Assembly (NCBI RefSeq): GCF_000258515.1
Contig: NZ_AJLF01000001.1
Location: 992,001-1,056,000 of the forward strand
Length of the DNA: 64,000 nt
Source of the DNA: Thermococcus zilligii AN1
Lineage (GTDB): Archaea; Methanobacteriota_B; Thermococci; Thermococcales; Thermococcaceae
Reading direction: 5' to 3'
A model generated the notes under the pieces. The model had not been told where the DNA came from, did not search any database, and saw nothing but the letters and a program-made list of their open reading frames with translations. Made by a program: the position numbers and the translations under genes. Position 1 is the first letter of the stretch. Each line of letters starts with the position of its first letter. Positions 43,136 to 53,024 of the stretch are shown here, one piece after another.

Positions 43136-45157
43136 ATGCTCGGAAGAAGGGCCCTGGTATTCCTCCTGGTGTTGATGGCAACAGCGGCTTTTGTATTCCC
43201 CCAAGTCAGAGTCCAAGCGGCTGGCAACGTCGTAACCCCGGGCCAGGTAATTCTCGACCCCCTTCCGGGAACACCGGCAATAGGCCTCCCGGGCGATACG
43301 ATCGAGGTTTATCCGGCCGAGGGCGTTAGCGTTCAGTCCCTCCAGATAGTATCGATACTCCACGGTCCCTACGACCTCCAGATCGTCGGAACCGAAGGGG
43401 GTGTGGTCAGGGCTAAGATACCCTATGAGGCGGTTCCGGACGTCTACTTCCTCGTCGTTAAGAGCAACAAAGGCGACGTAACTGTCCCCAACGGGGTCTG
43501 GGTCATGGAGAGGGCCCCCACGGTACTCAGGATAGCCCACGGAAGCGACCTTCACGTTACGAGCGGGTTCAAGATGGGCTTCGTGTGCGGGGACTACTTC
43601 CAGAAGAGCATCCCGGAGATACTTAAGTACTGCAACAATCCCATAGGAATGCACAGCTACACCGCCACAGAGAGCTTCATGACATACTACGCCATGGTCG
43701 GAAGCTGGGGCCAGAACGTTATAAACCTCATAATCAGCACGGGCGATGACGTTGATACCAACGGTGACCAGGAAGGGTACAAAATGCTCAACAGGGCCAT
43801 CCTCTACGCCACAGCGGCAGGGACTCCCCTAATAAGCATAAAGGGCAACCACGACCATCCACCGACCTATTACGGCAAGTACGTTGGCCCCAGATACTTC
43901 TACAGGGTCATCGGGGACTTCCTCATCATAGGCCTGGACAGCAGGGGCGAAGAGAGGCACCCGGAGATGGAGCAACTCCAGTGGATGGAGGACGTTCTCA
44001 AGGGCCACCCGAACAAGACGGTTATAGTCCTCGTCCACCACCCGTTCTGGTACAGCACCCCCGATGGGAAGTGGGGAGGGACTATAAAGGGCTACACTGC
44101 CTTTGACGACAGCGACTGGAAGGCCCTAACCAGGTTCGTCAGCTGGGACTGGGTGGGCAGGAAAGGCGAGTACGAAGATATAGCAAGGTACTTCCTCCAG
44201 ATGGTTGAAAAGTACAACATCAGGCTCGTCCTCTCGGGCCACATCCACAAAGATAAGCCGGTCCTGTACGTTGACAAGAACGGAAACGAGCACTGGTTCT
44301 GGACCCTTACGACAACGGGGGCACCTGACAAGACGAGCAACCCCCCGAGCGAAACGGATAAGGGCCTCGGCTATACGGTGCCAAGCTGGTACGGTTCGCA
44401 GGTTGTCTACCTATACTCCAACGGCACCGTTGAGTTCCCGCTGGCCGGGAACGTTCTCCGCGATGGGATAAGTTCACTGCCCGTGCCCCAGAAGTTCGTG
44501 GTCTTCAGGCAGGAGGGACAGGAAGGAACGGCCGTTCAGTTCTTCAACGAGCTTAACGAGAGCGTCAGCGGCCCGCTCGTCATAAGGATACCCGCGGGTG
44601 CTAACGTAGATCCAGAGGGCACGAACATAACCTACAGAGTCGTCGCCGAGAGAGAAATTGCGGGAGAGAAATACATGCTGCTGAACGTCACAGTCCCCAG
44701 GGGAGTCGGCCAGATAACCGCAGTTACAAAAAAGGACACCAAACCGCCCGAGGTCTCGATAGGTTACATCACCCCGAGCAAGCCCAAACCGGGCCAGAGG
44801 TTCTCGGTTTACATAAGCGCCGATGACAACGTGGGCATAAGGGCCATGAAGGTTCAGATAATCGTCGACGGAAAGGTAGTGAAAGAGCTCCCAGCCTTCT
44901 CCGTTAAGCCGTCCGAGGTCAAAGCAACTTACTTCACCGAAGTAGATGGTATTAACGCAACGACCTTCACCATAAAAGCCATAGCAACGGACTTCTACGG
45001 GAACACAAAGGAAGCAACCTACTCGGTTGGTACAAGCACCGCAACCACCGCAGCCACCACGACCGAAACCTCCAGCAATGAAGGAAAAGGGATCTGCGGG
45101 CCGGCCGCCATCCTTGCCCTCATAGCGCTCCCCAACCTGCTCCGTTGGAGGAAGTGA
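43136..45157 (+). CDS. Surface calcineurin-like metallophosphoesterase, CGP-CTERM
   Basis: A 673-residue exported phosphoesterase. Signal peptide at 1-28. All five metallophosphoesterase motifs are present: AHGSDLHVTS, STGDDVDTNGD, KGNHDHPP, VLVHHPFWY and LSGHIHKDK (about residues 135-375). An Ig-like domain follows (about 540-625, PPEVSIGYITPSKPKPGQ), then a Thr-rich linker and the CGP-CTERM tail GICGPAAILALIALP-NLLRWRK. It acts at the cell surface on unknown phosphoesters. GGTGATACC precedes the ATG. Its last 38 bp overlap the end of the convergent helicase gene. Confidence 0.88.
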   Translation: MLGRRALVFLLVLMATAAFVFPQVRVQAAGNVVTPGQVILDPLPGTPAIGLPGDTIEVYPAEGVSVQSLQIVSILHGPYDLQIVGTEGGVVRAKIPYEAVPDVYFLVVKSNKGDVTVPNGVWVMERAPTVLRIAHGSDLHVTSGFKMGFVCGDYFQKSIPEILKYCNNPIGMHSYTATESFMTYYAMVGSWGQNVINLIISTGDDVDTNGDQEGYKMLNRAILYATAAGTPLISIKGNHDHPPTYYGKYVGPRYFYRVIGDFLIIGLDSRGEERHPEMEQLQWMEDVLKGHPNKTVIVLVHHPFWYSTPDGKWGGTIKGYTAFDDSDWKALTRFVSWDWVGRKGEYEDIARYFLQMVEKYNIRLVLSGHIHKDKPVLYVDKNGNEHWFWTLTTTGAPDKTSNPPSETDKGLGYTVPSWYGSQVVYLYSNGTVEFPLAGNVLRDGISSLPVPQKFVVFRQEGQEGTAVQFFNELNESVSGPLVIRIPAGANVDPEGTNITYRVVAEREIAGEKYMLLNVTVPRGVGQITAVTKKDTKPPEVSIGYITPSKPKPGQRFSVYISADDNVGIRAMKVQIIVDGKVVKELPAFSVKPSEVKATYFTEVDGINATTFTIKAIATDFYGNTKEATYSVGTSTATTAATTTETSSNEGKGICGPAAILALIALPNLLRWRK

Positions 45158-47675
45158 GGCTCCCTTCTTTCCTTTTCTCGCGCATCGTTTTGCCTTCCTC
45201 GATTTCCTCCTTCAGGGTTTTTGCCTCCTCCTCCGCGCTCCTGACGCGGAAGACCCTCGCTATCCTCTCTATTGCCTCAAGCTTCCTCACTATGCCATCG
45301 AGCCACGTGAAGACGTCGCCCGGGTAGACTATCAGCCCGTAAACCTTCCTGAAGTGCTCGGCTATCTGGGTGGGGTGCTTTCCGCTCCGCCTCAGCTCTA
45401 TTATCATGTTGCCAACCTTCCCCATGGCGTAGTCAGTACAGTCCTCTTCGCCGCACATGAAGAACTCCTGGTAGAGTGTGAAGAGCCTCTCAGCGGCGTT
45501 TGGGCTCAGCTCGGGAATGACCCTGTCAAGCTCCTGAAGTACGGACGCAAAGCTTGAAGAGAAGACGCTGGCGCTCAACCTGCCCTTTACAACTCTCTCA
45601 AGCTCCCTCTGGAGTGTCCCACTCAGGTAGAGGTTCTCAAAGGGAAGCAGTTTTACCGCCATCTCCCGGGCAGATTTCTTACCGAGGTTTTCGCGGATGA
45701 AAGCCGCTTCTTTTGGCAGCAAAAAGCTCATGCTCACGGCCCTTCCGTAGGGGGTGACCTCAACGAGGGAACCCCTGAGCCGGACGAAGTCGAACTCCTC
45801 CAGTTTTTTCAGAACTTTCTCGGCGCTCTGGTTTGCCCCGAGGCACCTCGACTGGACTTCTTCAATGACCTCAAGCCTGCTGAAGACGCAGGAATGGGCG
45901 AGAACGTTGTCCTGCTCGAGCTCATCGCTCCACTCTACGGTTACCGGCTCTATTGGAGCCGTCAAAAGCTTGAAGGCAACCTCGTCTTCACTACCTTCCA
46001 TCTGAGCAGAATACTTCCTCCCGGGCTCGACTATGAGGTAGACCTTCCCCTTCTCGTGGTAGAGTGGCCTCCCCGCCCTTCCGAGCATCTGGTGGAACTC
46101 CCTAACGCTGAGCCACTTGTTGCCCATCGCGAGGCTCTCAAAGATCACTTGAGAAGCGGGGAAATCAACTCCAGCCCCCAGGGCCGCGGTTGTAACGACG
46201 ACATCGAGCATCTGAGCTAAAAACTCCATCTCGGTGAGCTTCCTCTGGTTATAGGGCAGACCGGAGTGGTAGGGCTTCGCTTTGAGACCCTTACTCGTGA
46301 GGTAAGCGGCAAGCTCGTGAGTCCTCTTCCTTGAGAAGGTGAAGACTATGGTCTGGCCCCTGTAGCCCTGTTTCGACTTCCTGTTCGCTTCAGCTTTACA
46401 GAGGCTGGCTATATGGCTCCACTTCTCGCTTTCGCTTCTCGCTATGATGATGTGCCTCTCAAGGTCAACGGGCCTCTCGTCGTAGAGAACCAGCTTTAGG
46501 CCAAGTTCTTTTGCGAGTTCCCCGGGATTTCCGACCGTTGCGCTCAGACCTATGAACTGGGCGTGGGGATAGAGCATTCTCAGCCTCGCGATGAGGCCGT
46601 CCAGCCGGGGCCCGCGCTCCTCCTCGTCCAGCGTGTGGATCTCATCTATGACAACAGTCCCGACGTTGCCGATCTTTCTTCCGGCCCTGAGGAGGTAGTC
46701 AATCCCCTCGTAGGTTCCGACTATTATCTCGGCATCAATGTCGGTATCAACGACCACGAGCTCATCCTTCGTCTTTATCCTGCTCATGCCAACGCGTATG
46801 GCCACCCTGAGGCCGAGTTTGGAATACCTCCTTTTGAAGTCCTCGTACTTCTGGTTTGCGAGGGCCACCAGCGGCACAAGGAAGAGCATCTTTTTGCCTT
46901 CCATCGCCTTCGGAATCCCGGCCAGCTCGCCGATGAGCGTCTTACCGCTTGCAGTGGCGGAAACCACCAGCAGGTTCTCGCCATCGAGGAGGCCGTTCTT
47001 AACTGCCAGGCTCTGGACAGGGAGAAGCTCGGTTATGCCTTCACCCCTGAGGACTTCCCTGAACCTCTCCGGAAGGGGAAGCTCGTCGAGCCTAACTTTC
47101 TCAACCTTAACGTGCTTCGCCTTGAGCTCGTCCCACTTCGTTATCTCCGGATGCTTCGTCGGGTCAAAGCGCGGGTCGAAGGCGTAGAGGACTTTGTCGA
47201 GGTCTTTAAACCTCTCCAAAAGCTTCTTCGCCTGATCGAACATTGCCACGCTGTTGAAGCGGAAGCGGAGTTCTCTCTTGAGCTCTTCCTCGGCACAGCG
47301 CTCGCAGATGTACTCGTTGCGGTACTTTATCCTGTTGCCCTCCGTCAGTATCGTGATCCTGCCCTCGAGGAGACAGAGGCGGCAGAGTTCAGCCTTCTCA
47401 ACGTTTTTGTTCTGAAGGCGGTTCTTGAAGTAGTCCTCCCACTCGTCTTCCCCCACTAAAACGATTCTGGCCTGTCTTAACAGCTTCTCTATCTCCTTCG
47501 GGTTCTGATACTGGCTCCCTTCGAGGACCTTGAAGAGTCTCCCCTCGTGCATTATGAAGCGGTAAACCCTATCAGCCTTAAGCCCCTTAAGCTGGGAAAG
47601 TTTTTCAGGCTCTTTCTCGATGAAGAGGGCCTCAAGCTCGTTCTTCTTTCTCCCCGGTCTCACAACGAAGAGCAT
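45120..47675 (-). CDS. ASH-Ski2-like RNA helicase
   Basis: An 851-residue SF2 helicase. The N-terminal part has a four-cysteine zinc finger (Cys98, Cys101, Cys124, Cys127). The helicase core follows: Walker A VSATASGKT (about 240), VIDEIHTLDEEE (DEIH box), LSATVGNP (motif III) and HQMLGRAGRP (motif VI), then a winged helix and a helical C-terminal region. The zinc finger together with a Ski2-like core is the layout of ASH-Ski2 of Thermococcales, which associates with the 5' exonuclease aRNase J in RNA decay. Hel308 would have no such finger. Start ATG 47675 has GGTGGGAGGG before it. Adjacent to S8e on the other strand. Confidence 0.82.
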   Translation of the reverse strand: MLFVVRPGRKKNELEALFIEKEPEKLSQLKGLKADRVYRFIMHEGRLFKVLEGSQYQNPKEIEKLLRQARIVLVGEDEWEDYFKNRLQNKNVEKAELCRLCLLEGRITILTEGNRIKYRNEYICERCAEEELKRELRFRFNSVAMFDQAKKLLERFKDLDKVLYAFDPRFDPTKHPEITKWDELKAKHVKVEKVRLDELPLPERFREVLRGEGITELLPVQSLAVKNGLLDGENLLVVSATASGKTLIGELAGIPKAMEGKKMLFLVPLVALANQKYEDFKRRYSKLGLRVAIRVGMSRIKTKDELVVVDTDIDAEIIVGTYEGIDYLLRAGRKIGNVGTVVIDEIHTLDEEERGPRLDGLIARLRMLYPHAQFIGLSATVGNPGELAKELGLKLVLYDERPVDLERHIIIARSESEKWSHIASLCKAEANRKSKQGYRGQTIVFTFSRKRTHELAAYLTSKGLKAKPYHSGLPYNQRKLTEMEFLAQMLDVVVTTAALGAGVDFPASQVIFESLAMGNKWLSVREFHQMLGRAGRPLYHEKGKVYLIVEPGRKYSAQMEGSEDEVAFKLLTAPIEPVTVEWSDELEQDNVLAHSCVFSRLEVIEEVQSRCLGANQSAEKVLKKLEEFDFVRLRGSLVEVTPYGRAVSMSFLLPKEAAFIRENLGKKSAREMAVKLLPFENLYLSGTLQRELERVVKGRLSASVFSSSFASVLQELDRVIPELSPNAAERLFTLYQEFFMCGEEDCTDYAMGKVGNMIIELRRSGKHPTQIAEHFRKVYGLIVYPGDVFTWLDGIVRKLEAIERIARVFRVRSAEEEAKTLKEEIEEGKTMREKRKEGSLTSSNGAGWGAL

Positions 47676-47767
47676 TCACGCACCCTCCCACCGTTGAAGG
47701 TAGGAAAAGCTTATAAACGCACCCCTCAAAGTGGCGTTAGGTTTAGGGTTACCAAGAGGTGATAATG

Positions 47768-48160
47768 ATGGCCATCTGGCAGGGAAGATCACTTAAAAAG
47801 CCTTCAGGCGGGAGGATTGTCCTCGCCAGGAAAAAGAGGAAGAGGGAGCTCGGTAGAGAGCCGGCTAACACTAAGATTGCCGAAGAAAAGGAAAAGAGAA
47901 AGATAATCAGAACCTACGGCGGCAACAGGAAGATCCGCCTTATTGAGGCCCTCTACGCCAACGTCTTTGAGGGTGGAAAGGGCAGGAAGGCCAGGATCCT
48001 CAACGTCATCGAGAACCCTGCCAACAGGCAGTACGCGAGGAGGAACATAATCACCAAGGGCGCCATAATAAAGACAGAGATAGGAAAGGCCATCGTAACC
48101 AGCAGACCGGGCCAGGACGGCGTTGTCAACGCAGTCCTCATCAGGGAGGAGAACGCCTGA
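47768..48160 (+). CDS. rps8e: 30S ribosomal protein S8e
   Basis: A 130-residue small-subunit protein of the archaeal/eukaryotic S8e family. [17 protein letters not shown] at the start, [36 protein letters not shown] (split) and [15 protein letters not shown] are characteristic. GAGGTGAT precedes; ATG 47768 gives the conserved start, although an ATG three bases earlier is possible. Monocistronic. Confidence 0.97.
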   Translation: MAIWQGRSLKKPSGGRIVLARKKRKRELGREPANTKIAEEKEKRKIIRTYGGNRKIRLIEALYANVFEGGKGRKARILNVIENPANRQYARRNIITKGAIIKTEIGKAIVTSRPGQDGVVNAVLIREENA

Positions 48161-48249
48161 TTTTTACTTTTGACCCCCTTCTCGGTTCACTCCTCTCCCG
48201 CAGCTTTTCATTCGTCGTTGGCGGCATAAAAAAGCAACGTGCCACTGAG

Positions 48250-49650
48250 CTAAAGCCTGCACCTTCCGTCAAAAAACGATGGCCTCTGGTAGGTTTTTCT
48301 CACAAGGGGGAAGTCCTCACGGTAGTGGCTTCCCCTGCTTTCCTCTCTGGCCAGGGCACATTCCAGAACTCCTCTGGCCAAAAGTTTGAGCCTTGGATCG
48401 GTTTCCACGGACTCGAGCTTTTTAATGCCCTCTTTCAGCCCTCTGCCATTTCTAACGATTCCAGCGTGATTCCAGAGGATTTCCCTCAGAGATTCAACGT
48501 CTCCAGCCTCGTACCCGTGGTAGGGCACATCTCTGACTTCCCCAGCGCGCGGTCTCTCCCTGGCGATCGTCCTGGCCACCTCCAGGCCTGAAACGACGCA
48601 TTCAAGAAGGGAGTTACTGGCCAGCCTGTTGGCACCGTGGAAACCGTTACTGGCGGCTTCACCTATTGCATAGAGGTTCTTTACGTTAGTTCTGTACCAC
48701 AGATCCGTGGCTATGCCTCCCATTGTGTAATGGGCAATGGGTGAAACCGGTATTAAGTCCTTTGACGGGTCAAGCCCCTCCTTAGCCAGAAAGGCGTAAA
48801 TCTGGGGGAACCTCCTCCTGAAGTCGGTTATGTCCCTTGCATCAAGGAAGACGCGTTTTCCTTCGAGCGTTTTCAGGTATATCGCCCTGGCGACAATATC
48901 CCTTGTTGAGAGTTCGTCCACGAAACGCTCCCCGTCTTCGGTTACCAGCTTCGCACCGGCACCGCGGACTGCTTCGCTTATAAGTTTAGTGCCGTTACTT
49001 CCGATAAAACCCGTTGGATGAAACTGAACGAACTCAAGATCCCTCGCAAAGGCCCCCTTCATAATCGCGTCCCCGATAAGAAAGCCCAGGTTGAGCGGCG
49101 ATCCTGCCGTGTACTTGAACAAACCGGCGAAACCTCCCGTCGCTATAACGGTCGCGTCAAACTTCATAAATTCTCCATCAACGAAAACACCATGGGCCCT
49201 TTTGTGCCTAACGGCAAGTTCCTCGGCCCAGCCTTTGACGAAGTTAATTCCTGACTCCTCCGCGTGAAGGTAGAGGGTTTTAATAATGTGCTTTCCGGTC
49301 TCGTTCTTTATCGTGAACACCCTCGGAAAGGAGTGACCGCCTTCGGTTTCGTTCCCCTCAAACTTCAGGCCAAGCGAGAGAAAGAAATCGTAAACCTCAG
49401 AAGATTTTGAAACGACGTTCCAGACCACCTCCTCGTCGTTGAGGTATCTCCCCGCGCGCATTGTGTCAGAAACGTGAAGCTCTGGAGAATCGCCCTCAAG
49501 GATGGACAGCGCTATTCCCGCCTGAGCCCAGTAGGAGTTTGTGGCCTCTATCCCGGCATGAATTACAGTGACTTCGTGACCTCTACTGGAGAGGGCCAGG
49601 GCGGCAGTTAAGCCGGCTATTCCACCCCCGATTATGCCAACTGAAACCAT
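48250..49650 (-). CDS. nadB: L-aspartate oxidase
   Basis: A 466-residue flavoenzyme oxidising aspartate to iminoaspartate, the substrate of NadA. FAD motif VGIIGGGIAGLTAALALSSRG at the N-terminus, TGGFAGLFKYTAGSPLN, LEFVQFHPTGF, RGAGAKLV and SPIAHYTMGGIATD follow; GEAASNGFHGANRLASNSLLE is the second flavin/substrate segment. Length is that of the short archaeal form. GGTGGTTTG precedes ATG 49650. nadA and nadC are 16-18 kb away, so the pathway is split in this genome. Confidence 0.95.
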   Translation of the reverse strand: MVSVGIIGGGIAGLTAALALSSRGHEVTVIHAGIEATNSYWAQAGIALSILEGDSPELHVSDTMRAGRYLNDEEVVWNVVSKSSEVYDFFLSLGLKFEGNETEGGHSFPRVFTIKNETGKHIIKTLYLHAEESGINFVKGWAEELAVRHKRAHGVFVDGEFMKFDATVIATGGFAGLFKYTAGSPLNLGFLIGDAIMKGAFARDLEFVQFHPTGFIGSNGTKLISEAVRGAGAKLVTEDGERFVDELSTRDIVARAIYLKTLEGKRVFLDARDITDFRRRFPQIYAFLAKEGLDPSKDLIPVSPIAHYTMGGIATDLWYRTNVKNLYAIGEAASNGFHGANRLASNSLLECVVSGLEVARTIARERPRAGEVRDVPYHGYEAGDVESLREILWNHAGIVRNGRGLKEGIKKLESVETDPRLKLLARGVLECALAREESRGSHYREDFPLVRKTYQRPSFFDGRCRL

Positions 49651-49850
49651 CAAACCACCGTTCACGGGTGGGAGGAACATCTTAAAAATTTGCCCCGTTG
49701 GGGTTCTGCCCGTGCCGACCCATGAGCACCCGGAGATATTTGGCAGATGTTCAAAAAATCCCTGTTTTTCTGTTAATTTTCTGCCAGATTTGCAACAATA
49801 ATTCCGAAAAAGTCAAATACCCCAAGGCCCACTTTACTGCGGTGATGCCC

Positions 49851-50199
49851 ATGAAAGGCAACGGACGAATTTTGGAGAACATAGGAGGAAAAGCCGGAAG
49901 GGGGGAGGGAGAAACCGTACGGAAGTGAAAGGGAAGAAATACTGTTTGAGATACTGAAAGAAGGTCTGTTCTGGGCCGCATGGGGCTGTCCTTCTGAGGT
50001 GATGCCGTTTTTGAGGGGCAAACTTTTAGACAACGGTCCCAGCGACAGGGCCAAACAAGAACTCCAGTGGCTTCTCAACAAGCTTGAGGCCTACTACAGC
50101 TACGTCGCAAGCAAAAGCAGCGTTGAGGAAAAACACCTGCAGGCCATGAAATCCTTTTACAGGGAAATCCTCATGGTTCTGTCCCTCGACAGGGCTTAG
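49851..50199 (+). pseudogene. Small helical protein gene, frameshifted
   Basis: ATG 49851 with GGTGATGCCC before it opens MKGNGRILENIGGKAG, which soon stops. The adjacent frame continues without a start as GSEREEILFEILKEGLFWAAWG, then MPFLRGKLLDNGPSDRAKQELQ and a helical end to 50199. Removing one G from the G6 run at 49900-49905 joins the two into about 115 residues. Alternatively translation starts at GTG 49999 or ATG 50002, but no properly spaced ribosome binding site supports that. Family unknown. Confidence 0.5.
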
Positions 50200-50327
50200 C
50201 TTTTTAACTCCACTTTTCTACTCTTCCCGGGATGATGTGGGAAGTTTCGCCTGAGCGGTGATGAAACTCGCATGGGCTGACCACCATATTTTTTAAGCGC
50301 CCTCCGTTTTCCAGAACGGGAAGACCC

Positions 50328-52044
50328 GTGGAAAGGGAACTCTCAACGTTCATTAACCGCCTCAAGGAACTGGTCGAGCTCGAGCGAAAGGCCGAGATAG
50401 AAGCCATGAGGGCAGAGATAAAACGCCTGTCGGGGAGAGAACGTGAGAAAGCTGGAAGGGCCATTCTGGATCTGAACGGTAAAATCATCGGCGAGGAACT
50501 GGGCTATTTTCTGGTTAGATACGGGCGTGAGAGAGAAATAAGAACCGAAATAAGCGTTGGAGACCTGGTAGTGATAAGCAGAAGGGATCCCCTTAAGAGC
50601 GACCTGGTCGGGACGGTTGTTGAAAAGGGTAAGAGGTTTATCACGGTCGCCCTCGAATCCGTTCCGGACTGGGCCTTTAAGGGAGTGAGGCTAGACCTCT
50701 ACGCCAACGACATAACCTTCAAGCGCTGGATCGAAAATCTGAACAATCTCCACGACAGCGGAAGAAAGGCAACGGAATTTTACCTGGGCCTGAGAGAACC
50801 GGAAGATAGTGAAAAAGTTGAAGACAAGAACACTGGCTGAACTCATAAGGCAGGAAGTTGAGAGGGGGAGCAAAGTTCTTGCAACGGCCGAAAGCAACGT
50901 GGCAGTTGACAACCTCGTTGAAAGACTTGCTGAGTCCGGCTTGAATATAGTACGGGTCGGCCATCCGAGCAGGGTTTCAAAGCAACTCCACGAGACGACC
51001 TTAGCTTACAAAATAACCCAGCATGAGCTCTACTGCGAGCTGAGGGAACTGAGGATCATCCACCAAAACCTTAAGGAGAAGAGGGACACCTTCGCGAAAC
51101 CCGGCCCAGAATACCGGAGAGGGTTAAGCGACAGGGAAATCCTCAGGCTGGCAGCCAGGGGGATTGGAACGAGGGGTGTTCCAGCAAGGATCGTCAGGGA
51201 GATGGCCGAGTGGATAAAGCTGAACGAACAGGTGAAGAAAACTCTCGATGACGCAATAAAACTGGAGGAAAGAATAGCCCGGGACGTAATAAGAGAGGCG
51301 GACGTTGTTTCGACAACGAACTCATCTTCGGGCCTTGATGTAGTTAACTACGGGGATTTCGATAAAACTCTGTTTGAGGGGCTTATAGAGCGCTATCCCA
51401 AAAAGTCGGAGATGCTCACGATTCAGTACCGCATGAATGAGAAGCTGATGGAGTTTCCGAGCAGGGAATTCTACTCCGGAAAGGTCAAAGCGGCCGAGAG
51501 CGTGAGGAACATAACGCTCGCAGACCTTGGAGTTGAAAATCACGCCCGGGAGAAGCCCTGGAGCGAAGTGCTCAATCCCGAGAACGTTTTAGTCTTCGTT
51601 GATACGTCCCAAAGAGAGGATCGTTTCGAGAAACAAAGAAAAGGCAGCGACAGCAGGGAGAACCCACTGGAGGCCAAAATAGTTGCCGAAATAGTCAAGC
51701 GTCTATTCGGGATCGGTCTGAAGCCAGAGTCCGTTGGTGTAATAACTCCCTACGACGACCAGAGAGACCTGCTAAGCACGCTTCTTCCGGAGGATGTTGA
51801 AGTCAAGACCGTGGATGGATACCAGGGAAGAGAGAAGGAGGCAATAGTGATTTCCTTCGTCCGTTCTAATCCCTGGGGAGAACTGGGTTTCCTCACCGAC
51901 TTAAGGAGACTGAACGTATCGCTAACCAGAGCCAGGAGGAAGCTAATAGCCGTGGGTGATGCCTCAACCCTGAGTTCACATCCCACCTACCGCAGGTTCC
52001 TGGAATTTGTCAGCAGGGAGGGTGTACTGGTGAGACTGCAATAA
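50328..52044 (+). pseudogene. SF1 helicase (IGHMBP2/Dna2-like) lacking Walker A and B
   Basis: Two frames encode pieces of one helicase of the SMUBP-2/NAM7 type. The first (GTG 50328 to about 50812) has the N-terminal barrel with GDLVVISRRDPLKSDLVGTV and LDLYANDITFKRW, breaking off at DSEKVE. The second resumes at KTRTLAELIRQEVERG (about 50824), immediately after where GPPGTGKT should stand: roughly 30-40 residues including the P-loop are gone. Further on, ADVVSTTNSSSGLDVV jumps to DFDKTLFEGLIERYP, skipping the DEAS Walker B box and the following motif III. Motifs IV-VI remain (MLTIQYRMNEKLM, VKTVDGYQGREKEAIV, LNVSLTRARRKLI). It cannot be an ATPase. Confidence 0.8.
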
Positions 52045-52258
52045 ATCCAACCGAACCAAAATTGAAACGCCCCAGAGTGCAATACGATATCGGGACTAGA
52101 CCGATTATCGGAGACTGCAAAAATGTGAGAACCTCGGAAAAATAACAAAACAGGTAACGAACCTTCGAAAAGTTTATATCCAGTGATGGCTCAAAAAGGT
52201 ACAAGATCGCTAAAAGGCAGAGGGCCTTAGGTAAATTACATTGAAGTGGGTGGTTATG

Positions 52259-53005
52259 ATGGCACCACATAATGTAGTCCGTGTTAAGTCCGGGATTCCG
52301 GGTCTGGATGACCTCATCCAGGGTGGATTTCCACAGGGCACCACTATTCTGGTCACCGGACCAACCGGTACAGGGAAGACAACGTTTGGGGCTCAGTTTG
52401 TTTACAAGGGTGCCGAACTGTATAATGAACCCGGTGTTATCGTCACCCTTGAGGAGCGAGTAAGCGACCTAAGAAAGGAAATGAAAAGCTTCGGGTGGGA
52501 CTTCCAGAAGTATGAAGACGAAGGAAAGATAGCCCTCATTGACGGAGTAAGCTCGGTGGCTGGACTCCCCAGTGAGGAGAGGTTCGTGCTGGAAGAGGGC
52601 CTCAATGTTGAGGGCTTTCTACGGTATATCTACCGGGTTATCAAGGCAATAAACGCCAAGAGAGTACTGATAGATTCGGTACCATCGATAGCAATAAGGC
52701 TCAGAGAGGAGAAAAACATCAGAGAACTCCTGCTCAGGCTCAACACGATACTCCTGGAGATGGGGGTTACAACGATCCTCACGACTGAGGCAGAGGATCC
52801 AAAGAGGGACAAGCTCAGCAGGTACGGCGTGGAAGAGTTCATAGCGAGGGGTGTTATTCTCCTCGATCTCGTTGAGAAGGACATCGAGCTTAAGAGGTAC
52901 ATTCTCATAAGGAAGATGAGAGAAACCAAGCATTCCATGAAGAAATATCCCTTTGAGATAACAGAGGAGGGCATAGTCGTCTATCCGAGCGGCGAGATAT
53001 ACTAA
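52259..53005 (+). CDS. KaiC-like RecA-superfamily ATPase 1
   Basis: A 248-residue single-domain KaiC-like ATPase. VKSGIPGLDDLIQGGFPQGT leads into Walker A GPTGTGKT (residues 34-41); VIVTLEERVSDLRKEMKSFGWD is the usual KaiC segment, and RVLIDSVPSIAI is Walker B. C-terminal KMRETKHSMKKYPFEITEEGIVVYP is the typical KaiC end. GGGTGGTT precedes the starts at 52256/52259. AAAAGTTTATATCC (about 52167-52180) is the promoter. Single-domain archaeal KaiCs are implicated in signalling, not clocks; its partner gene follows in 20 bp. Confidence 0.85.
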   Translation: MAPHNVVRVKSGIPGLDDLIQGGFPQGTTILVTGPTGTGKTTFGAQFVYKGAELYNEPGVIVTLEERVSDLRKEMKSFGWDFQKYEDEGKIALIDGVSSVAGLPSEERFVLEEGLNVEGFLRYIYRVIKAINAKRVLIDSVPSIAIRLREEKNIRELLLRLNTILLEMGVTTILTTEAEDPKRDKLSRYGVEEFIARGVILLDLVEKDIELKRYILIRKMRETKHSMKKYPFEITEEGIVVYPSGEIY

Positions 53006-53024
53006 AGGCCGGCGGTGATAAGGA

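Noticed and set aside
46563-47459. A 298-codon plus-strand open frame
   Set aside because: Antisense to the ASH-Ski2-like helicase; no promoter or ribosome binding site.
49999-50199. Independent 66-residue gene starting at GTG 49999
   Set aside because: GAGGTG directly touches the ATG and cannot serve as ribosome binding site; the upstream codons continue the same protein pattern, so a frameshifted longer gene is more likely.
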